Source of the DNA: Sambucus nigra | Lineage: Eukaryota; Streptophyta; Magnoliopsida; Dipsacales; Adoxaceae | Assembly (NCBI GenBank): GCA_949130495.1 | Contig: OX422209.1 | Location: forward strand, 700,591,257-700,655,256 | Reading direction: 5' to 3' | DNA length: 64,000 nt | Shown: positions 24,311-36,500 of the stretch, one piece after another | Position numbering within the stretch: the stretch's first letter is position 1 | Layout of the letters: every line of letters starts with the position of its first letter | Position numbers and translations under genes: made by a program | Notes under the pieces: model-generated | Told to the model about the DNA's origin: nothing | What the model saw: only the letters and a program-made list of their open reading frames with translations | Databases searched by the model: none

Positions 24311-24796
24311 CATTTTTAGTGGACTAGATTATATTTTCACATGGGTGTTAGTTCTTTACTCTCCTACTTTTCTACATGTGTACATATGCCTCCACTTGTA
24401 TCTTACTTACTCCTATGCTTACATCTTGTATTTTTACCTCATCTTTCCATGCTCTCTTCTCATGTATATGTTAGTCTTTACTCACTTGTATATTCTCACC
24501 ATATTTCACCGTATGCTTACTTGTATATATTCTCCATGCTCATTTCGCACACTCATACTCGAATATAGTCTCACTTTTATTTACATGCTCCACACAACAC
24601 TTGTAGATTATCCATGGTTAGCTTCACTAGCACAAACCCTCACCTTTTCTCACTTGGATATATATCCATGTTCACTTACATATCTCACACACTACTTGCA
24701 GTTTATCTATGCTTAATCTCACTAGAACACACCTTCACTTGTATATATTCACATGTTATTTCACTCACACAATTTCCATGTCACTCTCTCACTTTT

Positions 24797-24827
<31 letters not shown>

Positions 24828-24835
24828 ACACACAG

Positions 24836-24877
<42 letters not shown>

Positions 24878-26005
24878 CTATATATATATATATATAACTC
24901 ACTTGTATATTCACATGCTTCACATTCTATCACCATGCTTTGTGTAGTCTTCATGCTCCATCCTAGCTTTACTTTCCATGATTATCCCTCTTATCTCATG
25001 ATATTTGTGTATTCTCCCCGATAGTGGTAGTACTCCATTTTACTTAGCATATAAAATGATATCCATAAGATAATAATCAAGACTAATTCATTTTCTCCCA
25101 CTACATCACATGAGCATGGCAATAGTGACCAAAATTTTGTCCTGTACTAGGGGGGCACTTTGTAATGGCTAGCGATCATGTGGGGCACGATTAACCTAAG
25201 AGATATGATTCTCACCTTCCACTAGCCTCATACCTTTAATGTATATCGAACAGTTCCCCCACATCGTACCGCTTAACCGAACTCATGCAGAGTGATATAT
25301 TATAGGGAACTTATTCATGTACGTAGAGTATATCGAATTCACTCTCACATGTATCGTCCCCACAAGTTATATCATGAGGAAATTCACGTACACTCAGATA
25401 TATCAAATGGCTTGTCCACACATACCGATAAATGATTGCCCGTATAGGAAAGAGGTATATTGTGAAAGTCATGCCAAAGGGATGAACCCTTACACTAACC
25501 TACCAAATGTATAAACCACATATTGGCATCTGCCTTAGGACACTCATATCTAGTTTATCTGTTACTATGTGAAAGTCTGCCAAAATTCTGGGTAGCCATA
25601 CTACCCAAATTTTTGCGCTACTTCACCCGTCCTTAAAATAGTACCCTACCTGTGATCCTGAAAATAAGTCAAACCATGTCTTATATCTTATACCCTATAT
25701 TTTCCCGGGCTTGGGTCATGTCTGACATTTTCCTTGCATTTAGGTAAACATTATTCAAGTGGAATGTACTCATATTAATCATGCTGAGAATTTTCCCTTT
25801 TTTACTTTTTCAAAAACAAAAAACATCAAAAACATATTCCTGCCTTTTTTCAAAAAGAAAATACAAAAAATACTCCATTTCTCCTTCAAAAATAATTTTA
25901 AATCATGTTTCCCATCCAGGTCGATCGTATAACCATATTTTGGCATGGCTCCCTATTGGCTTCGCTCTTCCTTCAAACAACCCCGAAGCTCTACTGCTTC
26001 CTCTC
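24311..26005 (+). other. 5' leader of the Tat/Ogre-like element, with microsatellites
   Basis: 24340-24950 is pyrimidine-rich and built from loosely repeated TCACTTGTATAT and CTCACTTTT words, with (CA)n at about 24799-24834 and (TA)n at about 24836-24895. The open frames there are low-complexity artefacts. 25000-26005 has no recognisable gene. Base 26005 ends in CTCTC, the left copy of the target duplication of the gypsy element that interrupts this leader. Confidence 0.5.
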
Positions 26006-29000
26006 TGTGACACCCCGCCTAATAAAATACCGGGTGATCAGTCCTATACCAAATTAAAACAAGAATCCCAATTGGATCATCCATAGCATCACTGTCGAAA
26101 ACTTTTTAAAACTTACTAACCACCTAGTATTCCAAAAGCTGGTGCCAATTTTAACTTTTTAATTAACAAAACCGTACATGCGAAATTAAATATAAACCAT
26201 TCACACTACTGAATCATTAAATACAAAACTTGTTGAATAAATCACCGGCCATCAAAGAAATAATCCAATACAAATATCCAACACCGGAATAAAATATGTC
26301 TAAAAACTGAACTGAAATTCTGGACGACATGCCCTAAATAAAACTGAAACTGATACCAGATTCCTACTCTAGGAATGAATGAATGACGCGTCTAATCCAA
26401 ACTCCTGCTAGCATCCACATATGCCGCAGCTCCGTGTTCCTGGAATAAAATATCAATCCTGGCGTCCCTATGGCTGGACACCTAAAAGGTTTTGAAAAAT
26501 AGTTTTATGGCAAGGGTTAGAACCCAAAACATTTTGAAAATATTTAGCAAGTGAATTAACTGCAGTAATTTAAAATTCATAAATGCGCTTCATATTTAAG
26601 TTAGTGTCGCACTCCCATGTGGACATTCCCACCCCTCCACTATTGTGCACACCTACCAGTTACCTTAACCCCACCTAGTTGTACTACCCCGTCCAACTAG
26701 TCCTGGTATAACCTTCCCTTGTCATACTACTCTAACCCAAGTATAATGATTCTTGAATTATAAGTTATCTCACAATTAACTTAATTAATTTCCCTTAAAT
26801 AGTATCATATAACCGTGTCACAAGTTATATAAAGTAAATACATCACACACTGTATTATTACCCGTATATAATATTTACCACCCTTATATACGTACCTTTA
26901 CCACAATATTCACACATATAACATACGTATATCCATCCCATCGACTATACCCTCGTCGGATGACTCCCTCTAAAATGCTATCTCACTAGGTGTGCTCACA
27001 AAACCTAGTTCCCCAAGTTGGAATCGCTCACCAACTTGGCCCAAAATATAAACGTAGTGGAGGCGGTCATATTTCTTCCCTGAAAGTGAAATAAATCCCT
27101 CACCCATATATATCGTACGCTATGACCTGGGGATATACTCGCCCTACTCCTCAACCTAGGGGATTCACCCACATCGCGTAACCTCCCTTGATAGCATTAG
27201 AGTATATATAAATTGAATAAATATCTAATCACTGGTATTTAATATCACACACAATATATACACATATATATATATATACTATCACTACACCGTATATATA
27301 TAATATAAACCCCGGCTTTACCGTGTACTCAAAATCCCGTACACTGCTTGTAATTTCCCGAGTCTGTGGCCCGACTCAACGTAATTAATTTTCTCACTTA
27401 ATAATTATCATCTTCCCGAGTCTATGGTCCGACTCTAATATATTTAATTCACACCTCAATTTATATAATAGTTTCCCCGAGTCTATGGTCCGACTCTAAT
27501 TAAATTAATTAACACACTTATCAATGTAATACCTTTCCGAGTCTATCACCCGACTCTACTTAAATTAACTAACACACATATCAATTTAATACCTCCCCGA
27601 GTCTATCGTCCGACTCTAATTAAATTAATTAACACACCCACTAATTTAATACCGATCCGAGTCTGTGGTCCGACTCCCAGTTAATTAATTTACACCAATC
27701 TGAGTCTGTGGCCCGACTCTAATATAATTAATTAACAAACATATTAATTCAATACTTTCTCGTGTCTACAATCCCACTCTAATTAAATTAACTAACACAC
27801 AAATTAATTTAATCCTACCCGAATCTACAATCCGACTCTAATTAAATTAATTATCACACTTATTAATTTAATCCTACCCGAGTCTACAATCTGACTCTAA
27901 TTAAATTAAATATCACTCTTATTAATTTAATCCTACCCGAGTCTACAATCCGACTCTAATTATATTAATTATCACACCTATTAATTTAATCCTACCCGAG
28001 TCTACAATCCGACTCTAATTAAATTAATTAACACTCTTATTAATTTAATCCTACCCGAGTCTACAATCCGACTCTAATTAAATTAATTATCACTCTTATT
28101 AATTTAATAACTTGGTGTCACCCAACCATTATACCCGGACTCACTTACTTGACCCATAATTTAATATTTCCCAAGTCTATGTCCCAACTCCAAACTAATT
28201 ACTTTCTCTCAATAGTTAATTTAACACTTGATGTCACTTAACCAACATACCCGGACTCACTCACTTGGTCCATTTTACATCTCATAATATCATACCCACA
28301 TTTTTTCCTACAATGTGTCACACATTTACTTCCATAAATTTCCCAATTATACTTGCCTATAATTATCAACATACCCGAACTCGATTCACTTGGCCCGAAA
28401 TTTATTATTTACCGAGTCTATATCCCGACTCTAAATTAAATAGTTTATCTCCAAACTTAATTCAATATCTTGGGGTCGCTTGACCAATATACCCGGATTC
28501 GCTCACTTGATCCGTATCTCACTATTTTGGAATAAAATTTCTCAAATCCATTCATTAAGTTCCCCACATAAATTCACCCTAGTCCCAATTACTTTCTCCC
28601 ATAATTGCTAGAAATATTTATTTCATAATTATTTATCACTTATTAATGTATGAAACTTAACTTTTACTAAATTTCCCTTTAAATAACAAATTGGCGGAAC
28701 TTCCCAGATTTCGCCATCATCGATCGATCGAGTCCCTTGGGTCAATCGATCGATCGTTCCAGTAATCGTCTTCTCTAGCCATTGTCAGCCATGGACGAAA
28801 CTTAAAGCCTAAATTCTCAACCTAAGCCCTTACCTAAATACAAATGACACATCCTCAATATAAGGAAAGGGTCTAAACATCCCACAGACCTAAATTTATC
28901 ATCAATATCCATAAATTCCAAGGTTTTCCCGATTTGGGTATTATCCGGGTTTCAAACCCCCAATATGAATTTCATTCATTTTATCAGAAATTAATCATTT

Positions 29001-29731
29001 ATTCTCAATGGTTTTTAACATACGATTCATTCCTCTACATTCTAGAATCATAAACACAATAAATCTCACCCTTAATCCCGTTAAGGTATATTAATTTCCA
29101 AAAACCCAGTTTAAATTTTGGTCACACACCCTAAACGAAATTTTAATTTACACATCACTATGATATGAATTGATTATCATCAATTTAGAAATCACAACAG
29201 TTGACCACTTGCCTGAAATTGATCGTAGTGTCTGATCCGTTGTTGATGTCCCTTAATTTGGCTCCAATAACCTCCAATTTGCTTTCCCCCAAATCCCCTC
29301 TCAAACCCTAGGTTTAGAGTTATGTTGGATGCTATTACCTAATCTCTCAATTAGGTTAAAAACATCCAATCCCGTTTTTGACCATGTGGGTCTAATTAAA
29401 AAGGCCCAACTCACCCCGTGTTGGCCCGACTATGCCCAAAAATACCCCGAGACCCAATTACTACCCCCGGTACTCTTTTCTGACTATCCCGACCCATCCG
29501 GACGCAACCGCGCACTCGAAATTGCCATCCAAAATACTTTTCAACATCTCCAAATTTCGACCTCAAAATGCGACACACGAGATTTTGAACCATTAAAGTC
29601 ACCAATTATAATTAATTCGGCTTACTCAAATAAATTCTCCAACTCATGAATTTAAGTTTCTCCAATTTAAATATTTTTATTACTCCTAAAAATAATAAAA
29701 TATTAAATCCTCAAAATTATGGGCTGTTACA
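26006..29731 (-). repeat. 3' LTR of the outer gypsy element, 3.73 kb
   Basis: On the minus strand it runs from TGTAACAGCCCATAATTTTG to GGCGGGGTGTCACA. It contains the shared block (minus-strand GCGTCCGGATGGGTCGGGAT at about 29513-29494), CAG|GCAAGTG at 29213/29212, a TCGATCGATCGA pair (about 28720-28760), a 59-bp tandem array (27345-28112), and CCTTTTAG|GTGTCCAGCC near 26482. Confidence 0.92.
27345..28112. repeat. 59-bp tandem array inside LTR, units with GAGTC...GACTC arms
   Basis: About 13 units. Each contains CCGAGTCTACAATCCGACTC or a variant (arms GAGTC and GACTC around an 8-base spacer), followed by AATTAAATTAATT and a TTATTAATTTAATCC tail. The four rightmost units are spaced exactly 59 bp apart; those to the left are more diverged. 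After 28112 a second, looser repeat of CTTGGTGTCACTTAACC and ACCCGGACTCACTCACTTG continues to about 28510. Confidence 0.9.
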
Positions 29732-30042
29732 TGCTCCCCCCCTACAAAGGAATTTCGCCCTCGAAATTAAGATGAGCGTAATGTTCCAAGCTTCGCATAT
29801 TACTCTCTAGTCATGAGCCTCTTAGCTCACTATATTTATCCCACCCGCTTCTAACCATACGTTACACAAGTATGCATTTAAATTAATCAGGGCGCCCATA
29901 CACCCTATACCCGTGTTTAACCGCACAAAATTTTCCTTAATTATCCCGGGTGCCTACACACCCTATCCCCGTGCTTTACTGCCCGAAAGCTACCCGACTA
30001 TGCTAGTCGTAACCCGTAATATAACTTCGAACCCGTAGTCAA

Positions 30043-30131
<89 letters not shown>

Positions 30132-30407
30132 CTTACTACCCGGGTACCTAACCCATGTACTAACGTCCAAACATCTTCCCACAAAATACTTGTCTCTCAA
30201 CACCAAAGTATGTACGCTTACTCTCATGTTACCAAGGACAACATAAAAATACCGCTCCCCTACTATCACTATTCCTTGCTCAAAATAAAGCCCGATCTAT
30301 ATCTCTTTGCTCGAAAATAAATCTAACCACCCTGATTCACTTCAGTAAGCATCCCCACTTACCGAGATCCAATGTGAGAGTACAAAATAAAGCCCGATCT
30401 ATATCTC
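29732..30407 (-). other. 3' interior stub of the outer gypsy element, with CA microsatellite
   Basis: Minus strand: ATTTCGAGGGCGAAATTCC followed by a GTAGGGGGGGAGCA polypurine tract abutting the LTR at 29731, the standard end of plant Tekay-type elements. No integrase motif survives. An (AC)n run of about 36 copies lies at 30043-30114 followed by (AT)n to about 30131. A 29-bp word (30281-30309) recurs at 30383-30411 beside the nested element. Confidence 0.75.
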
Positions 30408-33364
30408 TTTGTGATATTTATTTATGGGATTAATTGAATTAAATGTGTATTAATTGGGAATTGATCCGAATAAAATACTAACGAGATGTGAGTTGGTATT
30501 TGATTATAATGTGTACATACGACGATATATGAATATTGAAATTATTAAATTTGTCGTGAGATTGATATACGGCAATTTGGGAAATTTTGTTGAGACGTGT
30601 GTGACAGTCGCGTCAGGAAAGTAATTTTTTAATTAAAAAGTGAATTTTATTTCTATTAACCGTATGGTCATTTTGAGTGCGCCAACGCGTCCGGAAGGGT
30701 CGAAATAGTCAGAAAACACTAGCCGGGGGTTTAGTTTGGGTCCCAGGGCATTTTTAGGCCATACCGGCAACTTAAAAGGGTATTTTGGTAATTTTGGAAT
30801 TTTGGGAATTAAAACCCACGAAAATTAGAGTTTAATTTTGATTAATAAATAAACCCACCAACCCATTATCAGCACTAAACTAAGTAGTGGGCTACGGGAG
30901 AAGTTTATAATAGAAGTTAAGGGTCCAAAAATAAACCCCCACCTCCATTGTCATTATCTTTAGAGAAGAACTTGTAGAGAGAGAGAGAAAAGAGAATTCT
31001 GCAGAGAGAGAGAGAGAACAATTCAACCTTCAAGATTCAACATCAAATTCAGAGAAAGATTAGAGGCAAGTGATTTAATTACAATTGATTCAATGTTATG
31101 CTTTTCCATGTTTAGGGAAATTATAGAATTTATCTTGGAAGATTGATATAGACCCATGAATTTGAAGATTAAAACTATGAAATATGTTAGGAATTGCATG
31201 TAGACATATTCTGGACGAATTATGAATTCAAAATATGAGCCCTGATGATCTAGAAAAACGGATTTAAGAAGAGATTTATTAATGTTCTTGAAAGAAATAG
31301 AAAACTAAGGTTCTTGATGAAGTTTTGATCCAAACAAAGCCCTTAGTTGATGAATTATTGGTTTTAGAACGTTAACAATGTTGTAGGATGGTTGTATGAT
31401 GATATTATAACGTTATATTAGAGTTTCATGCTTTATAATGGAATTTTGGGACGTTTTGAGGACTACAAAACGAAGCAGTCCGTAGCCTACCTGGTGCGAT
31501 CGATCGATCGACATTCAATAGTCGATCGATCGACCACCATCGATCGATCGACCACCATCGATCGATCGAGGTTCAAGGTCGATCGATCGACCTTCCCAGA
31601 AAGAGTAAAATTTTCCTAGTTAAATTTTAATGATGTTAACCCTTAGAAATTATTATTGGAGACTTTATGGATATCCTTAGACTTAAGGAAGACCAGTAGG
31701 TATGGTTATAAAATTTGGACCTTAATTAGAATTCAAATTGAGGAATTATTCTAAAATCTAATGAAATCCGATGAGTGAGATAATGTTAGAGTTAAAAGAG
31801 TAAATTTGAATAATTTGGTGAAATGAGGTTTGGGGCAGAAGTAAGAACCCTAAGAATAATGATGTTATGTGTGGGAATAATAGGAGACTTAGTAATCCCT
31901 TTGAGATGGGTTTTAAGTACAAGAAGCGATGACGTGAGATGTGTCGACAGTCTACCTTATATATTATCGGAAGACTTAAAAATGCATAAAATTGGAATAA
32001 TGGTATAGGGATGTAGAATATACCTTTATTAATAGTAAGATATCTAAGACGTGTGAATGCTTAGTATATTACTTCTGTGTATGACATACCTACCATACTT
32101 GTTATCACGGGAGGTTTACGTTCGCTTAAGGCCATCTAATCTTTGTGTGCCCGGATTTAGATTGGTACCTTAAGAACATAATGCTAGAATGACTTATTTG
32201 TGAGTTAATAAGTCAGCTGACTATGGAGCGTAGGTATTTACGTGACCCATGGATATGTTGAATTATGTTCGCCTCCATTTTTGTGTGTTGTGCTTATTCT
32301 AACAATTCCTGAGAGATTCGGAATTTGTAATCCTTATGTACGTGATGTACCGGGATGGATAGCAGAGTATGTGTGCACCGCAGCTTAGCCTCGGGGTGCT
32401 TATATTGTATATTTATGATGTGAATAATATACGGTTAAATGAAAAGGAATTGTTATGTTTATTTATGAGAATCATTTATAGTAACTCCTTGAGAAGATAA
32501 ATAAGGGGATAACCTCCAGTAAACGGTAATGCTAATAATTGAGAATCCGAGTTCAAGTAAAGCTATCTATTTAAGTGATAACATTGGGAATTCATATTGT
32601 GAATCGAGTAGTTGGGTTAGAACTTATGATGGTTTAGTTAGATGTAAATAACACATGAATGGGTACAGGAACGTTAGGAGTGCACAATTAGACGAGAGGT
32701 GAGTATTTCATGTGAGAGCACGCCCTAACATGTATCTTGCATTCATTATTTTAAATGTTATTAAAGCACTTACTGTTTTTAAAATACTCTCCACTTTTGG
32801 GCTCTGACCCGTTTGCTTTCAAATCTATTTTTTTTGTAAAAACCTTTTACGTGCCCAGCCACAAGGACACCATGCATAGTATTTCCATTCAGGTGACGAG
32901 CTGTAGCTGTTGTGGAAGTTACAGGGCTTTGACATTAGACGCTTCTTTTCTAGTCTTGACTCCATATTCCGTTTCATCATTGTAGGGCGTGTCGCCCATT
33001 TCTTTAGAGACATTTGATATTTCAGTTATTCAGACATTGGTTTGTAATTAATTCAGGATGCAGACTTGTTTTATTTATTTCCATATTGGGATTGTTGTGA
33101 GGAGTATTTACTCTAGACTCTTTATTACTTGTTGATTACACTATTGGGACTTTATTGTGAATGGTTATGTTATTCTTTCATAATTCTTTTATTGCATGTT
33201 AATCAGATTTAATTTAAAATTTGACAACTTACTTTTAAATACTAGGTGGTTAGAAATCATTAAAATATTTTCGACAGTGATGCTATTAACTAAACCAACT
33301 TGGCATTTTGTACTAATTTAATAAAGGAGTAGATACCCGATATTTAATTAGTCGGGGTGTCACA
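30408..33364 (+). repeat. 5' LTR of nested gypsy element, 5' terminus missing
   Basis: Matches the 3' LTR from its base 17 to the end GGGGTGTCACA. TGTAATACCCCGTATT is missing and replaced by copied flanking sequence. A TTTATAATAG word (about 30905-30914) is a possible TATA box; it is TTTAGAATAG in the 3' LTR. It carries the shared block (30678-30740), AGAG|GCAAGTG at 31065/31066, and six TCGATCGATCGA-type words at 31498-31590, one 18-bp unit more than the 3' LTR. Confidence 0.95.
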
Positions 33365-33366
33365 TA

Positions 33367-33378
33367 TGGTATCAGAGC
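33367..33378 (+). other. primer binding site, initiator tRNA-Met
   Basis: TGGTATCAGAGC, two bases after the LTR end. The following ~90 bases, including TAGAGCCCTATATTTTAGGA (about 33445-33464), are conserved with the leaders of the two other gypsy elements. Confidence 0.95.
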
Positions 33379-33548
33379 ATCAGGTTCTAGTGTCCTTTAG
33401 GATCTGTACGGCTTATTATGTTTTTCGCTGAGCTTTCGTTGATGTAGAGCCCTATATTTTAGGACTGTTGTATTCCTTTATGTATGCTTCGCTCTTCAGC
33501 TATTTTAAGTTTATAACAACGAACTTATAGACTTTACTCTTATTTCAG

Positions 33549-36500
33549 ATGCCTCCACGACGTGCACCACGGGTTCCTAGGAATGCACAGCCCGAGCCAC
33601 AGCCAGCTCCAGTACAGGGCACCATGAATGCCGCCGAGGTTGCAGCCATTGTAGCCCAAGCGGTAAATGCCGCTCTCGCCGTTGTATAGCAGGCACCACC
33701 CCAGGCGCCAGTAGCCGCGTTAGTTCAGGCACATGCATTCCCATCTGCTTGGGAACGTGTTCGAGATGCTTTTCAGAAAGCACACCCTCCAGAGTTCGCA
33801 GGTAGCTCCGATGTTGTATTATCTAGTCAGTGGAGGAAAGATATTCAGAGGCACTTGAGGATGTATGAGTGCACCGATGTTCAGAGGCAGATACTAGCTA
33901 CTTTCAAGCTAGTGGGAGCTGCATTGCAGTGGTGGGAGTCTATTACCACCGCAGAGGAGAGAGATACTCTCACGATACAGGAGTTCTGGGTGAGGTTCGA
34001 CCGCAAATATTTTCCGTCAGCTGTTCACACTGAGATGAGAAGGAAGTTGATGAGCCTCAAGCAGGAGGGAAAGACTGTGGCGGAGTATGAGGCCGAATTC
34101 ACTAACTTAGTGAACATTGTACCGGATGAGATACCGATGGAAGAGAAAAAGATTTCGAAGTTCACAGATAGATTGACTTGGAGGATCCGTCAGCATTTGT
34201 TAGGGAATCTCTCTTTAGCCACTTACTCTGATGTGGTTAATGTTGCACTGCTACACTGTCAGGATCACCGCTTTCACATGGCTGAGAGCAAGAGATCAGG
34301 AGAGTCCAGCCATCAGGGCAGGACTGGGGGAAACGGTGCCAGTGGGGCACAATCTGTTCAGGGGCAGAGGCAGAGTGACGAGGGTTCCCAGCAGGGGGAT
34401 CATAAGAGGTTCAGATCTGGAAATTTTAGGCACGGACAGGGAGGTTTTAGGCAGGGCCATCAGGGTCCGAATGGCCATCAGGGCCAGCAGGGTCAGAATG
34501 GTCAACAGCAGTTTCAGCCGGGCCAGCAGGGCCAGGGGAGGAATGGTAACGGCCACTAGGGCCGAGGGCAGCAGGGACAGCGAGGGGGAAACTTCCAGGG
34601 GAAGTGTTTCATTTATGGTAAGATTGGCCAAAAACGTCAGGATTGTCCTGATAAGGGCAGGGCCCCATAGCAGCAGCAGCAGGGTGCTCGACACGAGCCG
34701 CAGAGGCCTATGTTTCCCGCCGCCCTCCCAGCACCACCGCAGATGGCAACATTACCACCCATTCCAGCAGTCCCAATTCAGCAGGGACAACTTCAGTATG
34801 GGAGAGTGTATCAGCTCCAGCAGGTCGCAGCCCCATAGGACCCACCAGCCATTGAGGGTATGTTCTCTATTCAGGGGACTCTGGGGCATATTTTATTTGA
34901 CACGGGGGCTACACACTGTTTTATTACTATGAGATTTCCACGCACTATTGGGTTATTAGACACCACAGAGAGCACCGCTACTTGTGTAGACTCACCATTG
35001 AGTAGGGGCTCCATGATTTCGCTTATATGTAGAGGTGTGGGTATACAGATCAGGAGGTTTACTTTACCCGCTGACATGTTAGTGTTAGAGATGACCGAGT
35101 ATGATGCCATTATTGGTATGGATTGGCTAGTAGCGTACCGAGCCATGATTGACTGTTTTAGTAGGAGTATTATCTTTGCCATTCCCGGGCAAGAGATGTT
35201 TTTAGTGGCGATGCCTCGCCCTGAGGGAGGATCGTCCACTCATTTGTACTACATAGAGGAGGAGACCTCTAAGGAAGTGGTGATACCACTTGATTCGATT
35301 CCGGTTGTTCGAGAGTTTGCCGATGTATTTCAGGATATACCTGGATTACCTTCGAGTAGAGAGATAGATTTTGTGATTGATTTGACGCCGGGCACTCGGC
35401 CTATTGCCCGCGCACCTTACCGTATGGCTCCAGTTGAGATGAGAGAGTTACGGGATCAGATTGAGCAGTTGTTGGGTCAGGGGTTTATCCGGAGGAGTAC
35501 TTAGTCGTGGGGTGCCCCTGTGTTATTTGTAAAGAAGAGGGATGGATCGTTGAGATTGTGTGTGGATTACCGGGAGTTGAATAAGGTCACGATACGGAAT
35601 AAGTATCCGTTGCCCCGAATCGATGACTTATTCGACCAGTTGAAAGGAGCTTCTTTCTTCTCAAAGATTGATTTGCGATCGGGATACCATCAGTTGCGTA
35701 TCAGGGAAGAGGACGTCTCGAAGACTGCTTTCTTAACGAGATATGGTTCCTACGAGTTTCGGGTTATGCCTTTCGGTTTGACCAACGCTCCAACCTTGTT
35801 TATGGACTTGATGAATAGGGTGTTCAGAGAGTTCCTGGACCAGTTCGTCATTGTCTTCATTGATGACATTCTGGTTTACTCCCAGATAGAGGAGGAGCAC
35901 GCCGAGCATTTGAGTCAGGTTTTGCAGACGCTACGTCAGAACGAGCTGTATGCAAAGTATGAGAAGTGCGGGTTTTGGCTGAAGGAGGTTCAGTTTTTGG
36001 GGCATATTATTTTTGACCGGGGAATATCTGTTGATCCGGGGAAGGTATCCGCGGTGAGGGAGTGGGGACAGCCTATGACACCGACTGAGATCCGTAGTTT
36101 CTTGGGCTTAGCAGGATACTACAGGAGGTTTATTCGGGGTTTCTCAAAGATAGCGGGTCCTTTGACACATCTGACTCATAAAGGTGTGCCGTTCATTTGG
36201 AGTGATGCCTGTCAGTTGGCATTCGATGAGTTGAAGGACAAGTTGACCTCAGCACCTGTGTTAGCATTGTCGAGACCGGGAGTTGAGTATCTAGTTTACA
36301 CCAATGCGTCCTTACAAGGACTTGGAGGTGTATTGCAGCAGGAGAGTCAGGCCATATCTTATGCTTCTCGTAAGCCTAAGCCTCACGAGAAGAATTACTC
36401 CACTCATGATTTGGAGTTAGCGGCAGTGGTATTTGCCCTTCGGATTTGGAGACATTATCTTTTGGGGGAGAAGTTTCGATTGTTCATGGACCACAAGTCC

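Noticed and set aside
30043..30114. Regular (AC)n tract and other dinucleotide runs as CRISPR-like or coding repeats
   Set aside because: Simple microsatellites; the open frames on them are dipeptide artefacts.
33577..33783. Minus-strand 68-codon frame within gag
   Set aside because: Antisense to a clear gag frame.
34231..34932. 233-codon frame overlapping gag linker, and its minus-strand counterpart
   Set aside because: Out of frame with gag-pol over a low-complexity CAG/GGC-rich linker; no recognisable domains.
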